NCBI GenBank assembly: GCA_023230525.1
Contig: JALNXE010000003.1
Location: 1-64,000 of the forward strand
From: Desulfobulbaceae bacterium
GTDB taxonomy: Bacteria > Desulfobacterota > Desulfobulbia > Desulfobulbales > SURF-16
Length of the DNA stretch: 64,000 nucleotides
Direction: 5' to 3'
Below the pieces are notes generated by a model, which was not told the DNA's origin, did not search any database, and saw nothing but the letters and a program-made list of their open reading frames with translations. How positions within the stretch are numbered: the stretch's first letter is position 1; every line of letters starts with the position of its first letter. The translations under genes were made by a program, and so were the position numbers. Positions 60,853-64,000 of this stretch are shown piece by piece.

Positions 60853-61110
60853 AGCCTTGTCCTTGCCAATAATCATTTCCCGCAAAAAAACAGTAACCAG
60901 GGCAATTTTCATCGCAACGCAGGAAATAACCGGACCGCTGATCCCCCCCGCTATTCCCGGGGCAAAATTTGCCAGCAGGCTTGCCTTGGGTAAAATTCTT
61001 GCATGAATAAATTGATCCGGCGGTTATAAAGATGCATGAGAACGCTTTATTTGAGCTATGCCCTATGAGGCGATAATCAGTGCTTTGCGCAGGGCTTACA
61101 GGGATCGGTC

Positions 61111-61575
61111 GTGAAAAAGAAGATAACAAGACAGAAGGGCGGACTGCCGCGGTTAACGGATGATGATTTTCATTTCGGCGGTGATTTACCGGCACGGGAA
61201 CAGGAATCCTTTGCCGCAATGTTTGATTCCACCTCTTTTGACAGGGAGGTTTTGGCGGTGATGAACAGCAGGCGGGCAGGGAAACCCGGTAAGAAAATTA
61301 TCTATCCCTCTCCTCAGGAACACTTGGATCTGCATGGATTAACCGGGCAGGAAGCCGAGGGTAAGGTGACGAATTTTCTGCTGACAGCTCGCCAAAAAGG
61401 GCTCAGGACCGTTGCCGTTATTACCGGCAAGGGCCTTCATTCCCAAGGGCTTCCTGTTCTGCGGGATCTGGTGGAAGGCATGGCAAAGGGCATGAAGGCC
61501 GGCGGGGAAATCAGAAATTATGTATGGGAAAACGGTCAACGGGAAAGTAGCGGGGCCATCATTATCTATTTATAG
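61111..61575 (+). CDS. Smr-domain protein
   Basis: 154-residue protein with a C-terminal Smr (MutS2-type) domain, a small nuclease fold acting on DNA or RNA: LDLHGLTGQEAEGKVTNFL (the LDXHG motif) and AVITGKGLHSQGLPVLRDLV (the TGXG motif). The first 70 residues are basic and unassigned. Starts with GTG; ribosome-binding site weak. Its stop overlaps the convergent exonuclease gene by six bases. Confidence 0.9.
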   Translation: MKKKITRQKGGLPRLTDDDFHFGGDLPAREQESFAAMFDSTSFDREVLAVMNSRRAGKPGKKIIYPSPQEHLDLHGLTGQEAEGKVTNFLLTARQKGLRTVAVITGKGLHSQGLPVLRDLVEGMAKGMKAGGEIRNYVWENGQRESSGAIIIYL

Positions 61576-62415
61576 GTTGTAGGGCGAGTGCAGCATCTCC
61601 CTGATTTTCAAGATAATCTCCTTGTCCGGATTAAAGGGCGAGGCAGGACTCTCCGGCAACGGGATGTAGTTGCTGAGGGCAAAGGGGGTGGGGGCGATGT
61701 TCAGATTGTAGGCTTGGACCAGCAGGGATTCCAGGTTGACCGCATCGGCAATATTGTAGGCCAGCAGGGTTTGCAGCGCCCGGTCATTGCCGCTGCGGGT
61801 AAATTCCTGCCAGAGAAGCACTGCCCAGTAGCCGTCAACTCCTTCCAGCCCCATCCTGTTGATCCCCAGTTGTTTTTCGCAGCCTTTCAGGCCGCCCCGG
61901 TAGCCCAGCCTGGCCAGAATGTAGCGCAAATCGATATGCACCTGTCTGAGCCGGGTCTGCAGGCATGATTCTATCACCGGCACGTCGAAACTTTTGCCGT
62001 TGTAGGTAACGATAACCTCATAATCCGCGATGTCCCCGATGAACTGTTCCAGGTTGCGGCCCTGGACGTAGGTGCGGATTGTCCGGCCATCGTAAAGGGC
62101 GATGGTGGTGATTTCACACAGCTCCGGACCCATGCCGTTGGTCTCGATATCAAGAAAGGCTGTCCTGTCGCGAAAATGGGGGAAAAGGCGCCAGTGATGA
62201 CTTGGCTGCAGGAGTTTTGCGTAAAATAAGGCTGAGCCGTCCTGCTGCTCAAGATAGTGTTGCAGATGGTAGGTGATGAGATTGATCTTTGCCTGTGGCA
62301 GGTTGGGCGGAAAGGGAGGCTGCCATTGCTCCCAGGTATGAATACCGGACCGCCAGATCTGTTTTTCCGTTTTTTCGCCGATGCCCGGGATGTGGAGAAA
62401 GGTGTTATGAAGCAT
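61570..62415 (-). CDS. RNase H-fold 3'-5' exonuclease-like protein (YprB type)
   Basis: 281-residue protein with a helix-hairpin-helix start (HIPGIGEKTEKQIW) and a DEDD-type exonuclease domain: RTAFLDIETNG (first Asp and Glu), IVTYNGKSFDVPVI (second Asp), and LLAYNIADAVNLESL (third). Activity is inferred from the motifs; the family has little experimental work. Ends by overlapping the Smr gene. Confidence 0.87.
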   Translation of the reverse strand: MLHNTFLHIPGIGEKTEKQIWRSGIHTWEQWQPPFPPNLPQAKINLITYHLQHYLEQQDGSALFYAKLLQPSHHWRLFPHFRDRTAFLDIETNGMGPELCEITTIALYDGRTIRTYVQGRNLEQFIGDIADYEVIVTYNGKSFDVPVIESCLQTRLRQVHIDLRYILARLGYRGGLKGCEKQLGINRMGLEGVDGYWAVLLWQEFTRSGNDRALQTLLAYNIADAVNLESLLVQAYNLNIAPTPFALSNYIPLPESPASPFNPDKEIILKIREMLHSPYNL

Positions 62416-62441
62416 AGGATATCACCGCAGGGGGAGGAGCA

Positions 62442-62477
62442 TGAAAAAGGCCCGGGATGCTGAACAAATCCCGGGCC
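62442..62477 (-). terminator. terminator downstream of glutamine synthetase III
   Basis: GGCCCGGGAT and its complement form a perfect ten-base stem with a nine-base loop and continue, on the minus strand, into TTTTTC. Confidence 0.8.
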
Positions 62478-62537
62478 ATCTTGCCTTGTGTCTCACTGCC
62501 AGGCGCCGACCCGGCAGGTGGAAACGAAAAATTTACC

Positions 62538-62576
62538 GGCAGCAGAGAGGGTACTGCTGTACTCCTCTCTGCTGCC
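62538..62576 (-). terminator. second hairpin after glutamine synthetase III
   Basis: GGCAGCAGAGAGG pairs with its complement, with a further GTAC/GTAC inner stem, about 17 pairs in all. On the minus strand a T-run (ATTTTTCG) follows shortly. It lies 22 bases after the stop codon. Confidence 0.7.
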
Positions 62577-62598
62577 GCGGTTTCGTCCTGCTTTCGAA

Positions 62599-64000
62599 TT
62601 ACAGTTTAAACAGCATGTCGCTGTAAACCGGCACTGGCCAGAGATCGCTGGGCATCAGCACCTCAATTGCGTCAATGTCGGCCCGCAGGTCGTTTAAACA
62701 GGGCCGCACTTTGTCGCGGAAGGCCACGGCCTGTTTCTCCACCTTGTCAATGGCTTGAGACTTAATTGTCTCTTCTTCGAGTTTTTTGAGTTTCTTGTTT
62801 GCCGAAGTAAGCAGATTGCCGATGGATTCCAGCAGTTCCTTCTGCACGGAGGCTGACTTACCCGCCACTGCCATGGAATTGCCGAGCTCGGTCATGTAGC
62901 GGATCGCAGCGGGGAAATAGAGTCTGCGCACCATCTGCATGGCGGTCTGCGCCTCGATATTGATATGTTTTGAGAACTGTTCCGTGTAGATGTCGTAGCG
63001 GGAGTGCAGCTCTTCCTTGCTGAGGACATTGTATTTGGCAAACAGTTTGAGGGCCTTGGGGGTGATAAAAGACTTCAGGGCGTCAACAGTGGTCTTGGTG
63101 TTGGGAAGGCCCCTTTTTCCAGCTTCTTTCTCCCAATCCGGGCTGTAGTTGTTGCCGTTGAAGATAATTTTCTCATGGTTTTTCACGGTGTCTTTAATAA
63201 TATTGAGTATCTCGGCGTTGATGTCCTTGGACTTCTCAAGCCGGGTGGCGATCTCATCAAGCGCCTCGGCGGCGATGGTGTTCAGGGCCACATTGGGGCC
63301 GGAAATCGACTGGGATGAACCGACCATGCGGAATTCGAATTTGTTGCCGGTAAAGGCAAAGGGGGAGGTGCGATTGCGGTCGGTATTGTCCTTCGGCAAC
63401 TCAGGCAGGGTATCAACGCCGATCTTCAGGAACGCATCGCCTTTTTTAGGGGCCTTCTCACCTTTGGCCAGATTGAAAAGAATGTCGGAGAGTTCATCGC
63501 CGAGGAATACGGAAATAATGGCCGGAGGTGCCTCGTTGGCGCCTAAACGGTGATCGTTGCCGGAACTGCCGCAGGTGGCGCGCATGATGTCGGCATGGCT
63601 GTCCACGGCTTTCAGCAGGGCGCAGAGGAAAACCAGGAACTGGGCATTGTCCTCAGGGGTTGTGCCGGGCTCCAGCAGGTTGATGCCGTCATCGGTGCTC
63701 AAAGACCAGTTATTGTGCTTGCCGGACCCGTTGACTCCGGCATAGGGTTTTTCGTGCAGCAGGCAGACCATGCCGTGGCGCAGGGCAACCTTCTGCATGG
63801 TTTCCATGACCAGCTGATTGTGATCAGCCGCGATGTTGGTGGTGGCGAAAACGGGTGCCATCTCATACTGGGCGGGCGCGACCTCGTTATGTTTGGTTTT
63901 GGAGGTGATGCCCATTTTCCACAGTTCAATGTCAAGATCCTTCATGAATGCGGAAACACGATCCTTGATGGAGCCGAAATACTGGTCTTCAAGCTCCTGT
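62599..64000 (-). CDS. glnN: glutamine synthetase type III, C-terminal part (cut by window edge)
   Basis: ATP-dependent synthesis of glutamine from glutamate and ammonia. About 467 C-terminal residues are visible; the family has about 700, so the N-terminal third lies beyond the right edge. Clear GSIII stretches: KTKHNEVAPAQYEMAPVF, EKPYAGVNGSGKHNNWSLST, ATCGSSGNDHRLGANEAPPA, NRTSPFAFTGNKFEFRMVGS. These distinguish it from the common GSI. The reading frame is open to the edge. Confidence 0.96.
   Translation of the reverse strand, partial: QELEDQYFGSIKDRVSAFMKDLDIELWKMGITSKTKHNEVAPAQYEMAPVFATTNIAADHNQLVMETMQKVALRHGMVCLLHEKPYAGVNGSGKHNNWSLSTDDGINLLEPGTTPEDNAQFLVFLCALLKAVDSHADIMRATCGSSGNDHRLGANEAPPAIISVFLGDELSDILFNLAKGEKAPKKGDAFLKIGVDTLPELPKDNTDRNRTSPFAFTGNKFEFRMVGSSQSISGPNVALNTIAAEALDEIATRLEKSKDINAEILNIIKDTVKNHEKIIFNGNNYSPDWEKEAGKRGLPNTKTTVDALKSFITPKALKLFAKYNVLSKEELHSRYDIYTEQFSKHINIEAQTAMQMVRRLYFPAAIRYMTELGNSMAVAGKSASVQKELLESIGNLLTSANKKLKKLEEETIKSQAIDKVEKQAVAFRDKVRPCLNDLRADIDAIEVLMPSDLWPVPVYSDMLFKL

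Overview
The window looks like a chromosomal segment of an anaerobic, probably sulfate- or sulfur-metabolising member of the Desulfobacterota (Desulfobulbales-like is my best guess; this is inference from gene content, not from a marker search). The pointers are a complex I operon without the NADH-oxidising subunits NuoE, NuoF and NuoG, a dodecahaem-type cytochrome, a cobamide-synthesis set that includes CbiR, a type III glutamine synthetase, a cysteine-containing PAS histidine kinase and an AhbD-like radical SAM protein. Almost all of the DNA is ordinary core genome. I see no insertion sequence, prophage, CRISPR array or defence island.

Layout. 1-0.6 kb: start of acetyl-CoA synthetase (minus strand, cut by the edge). 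0.9-4.6 kb: lytic transglycosylase MltA, a PilT-family ATPase, a zinc-ribbon/pseudo-receiver protein and a bacteriohemerythrin. 4.7-7.1 kb: cbiP-cbiB (corrin ring amidation and side-chain attachment). 7.5-9.6 kb: a chemoreceptor with two CZB-like zinc sites between its membrane helices. 9.6-15 kb (minus): nadE, multihaem cytochrome, hisD, rsmG, with tight or overlapping junctions. 15.1-20.3 kb (plus): PIN-PhoH ATPase, then a haem cluster (AhbD-like radical SAM protein, hemE, HD-domain protein, hemH). 20.3-21.1 kb: a 73-residue membrane protein of unknown function behind a good sigma-54 promoter. 21.1-26.8 kb (minus): the rod-shape cluster mreB-mreC-mreD-mrdA-rodA. 27.1-29.1 kb: tRNA-Ala, a small conserved protein and the peptidoglycan recycling ligase Mpl.

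29.5-41.2 kb is a thirteen-gene complex I operon, nuoABCDHIJK, then two Mrp/MrpD-type antiporter subunits flanking a small membrane protein where nuoL would be, then nuoM and nuoN. It has a candidate promoter with two dyads just upstream and a strong terminator. 41.4-53.6 kb: tRNA-Gly followed by the classic translation and RNA-turnover cluster rimP-nusA-ylxR-infB-rbfA-nrnA-truB-rpsO-pnp, then an M16 protease and dut. The pnp leader can form a long-range duplex. 53.7-57.2 kb: a metallo-beta-lactamase fold hydrolase, cbiR, cobT and cobS, which complete the lower-ligand end of cobamide synthesis and complement cbiP-cbiB. 57.2-64 kb: a membrane histidine kinase, a TPR protein, a NifX-like protein, an Smr protein, an RNase H-fold exonuclease and glutamine synthetase III (cut by the right edge).

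Most worth following up: the orphan sigma-54 small-protein locus, the mixed haem cluster (AhbD-like enzyme together with HemE and HemH), the complex I variant with paired antiporter modules, the CZB-CZB chemoreceptor, the cytochrome with a CX4CH site, and the structured pnp leader. Everything here was read by eye; no homology search or folding calculation was run.
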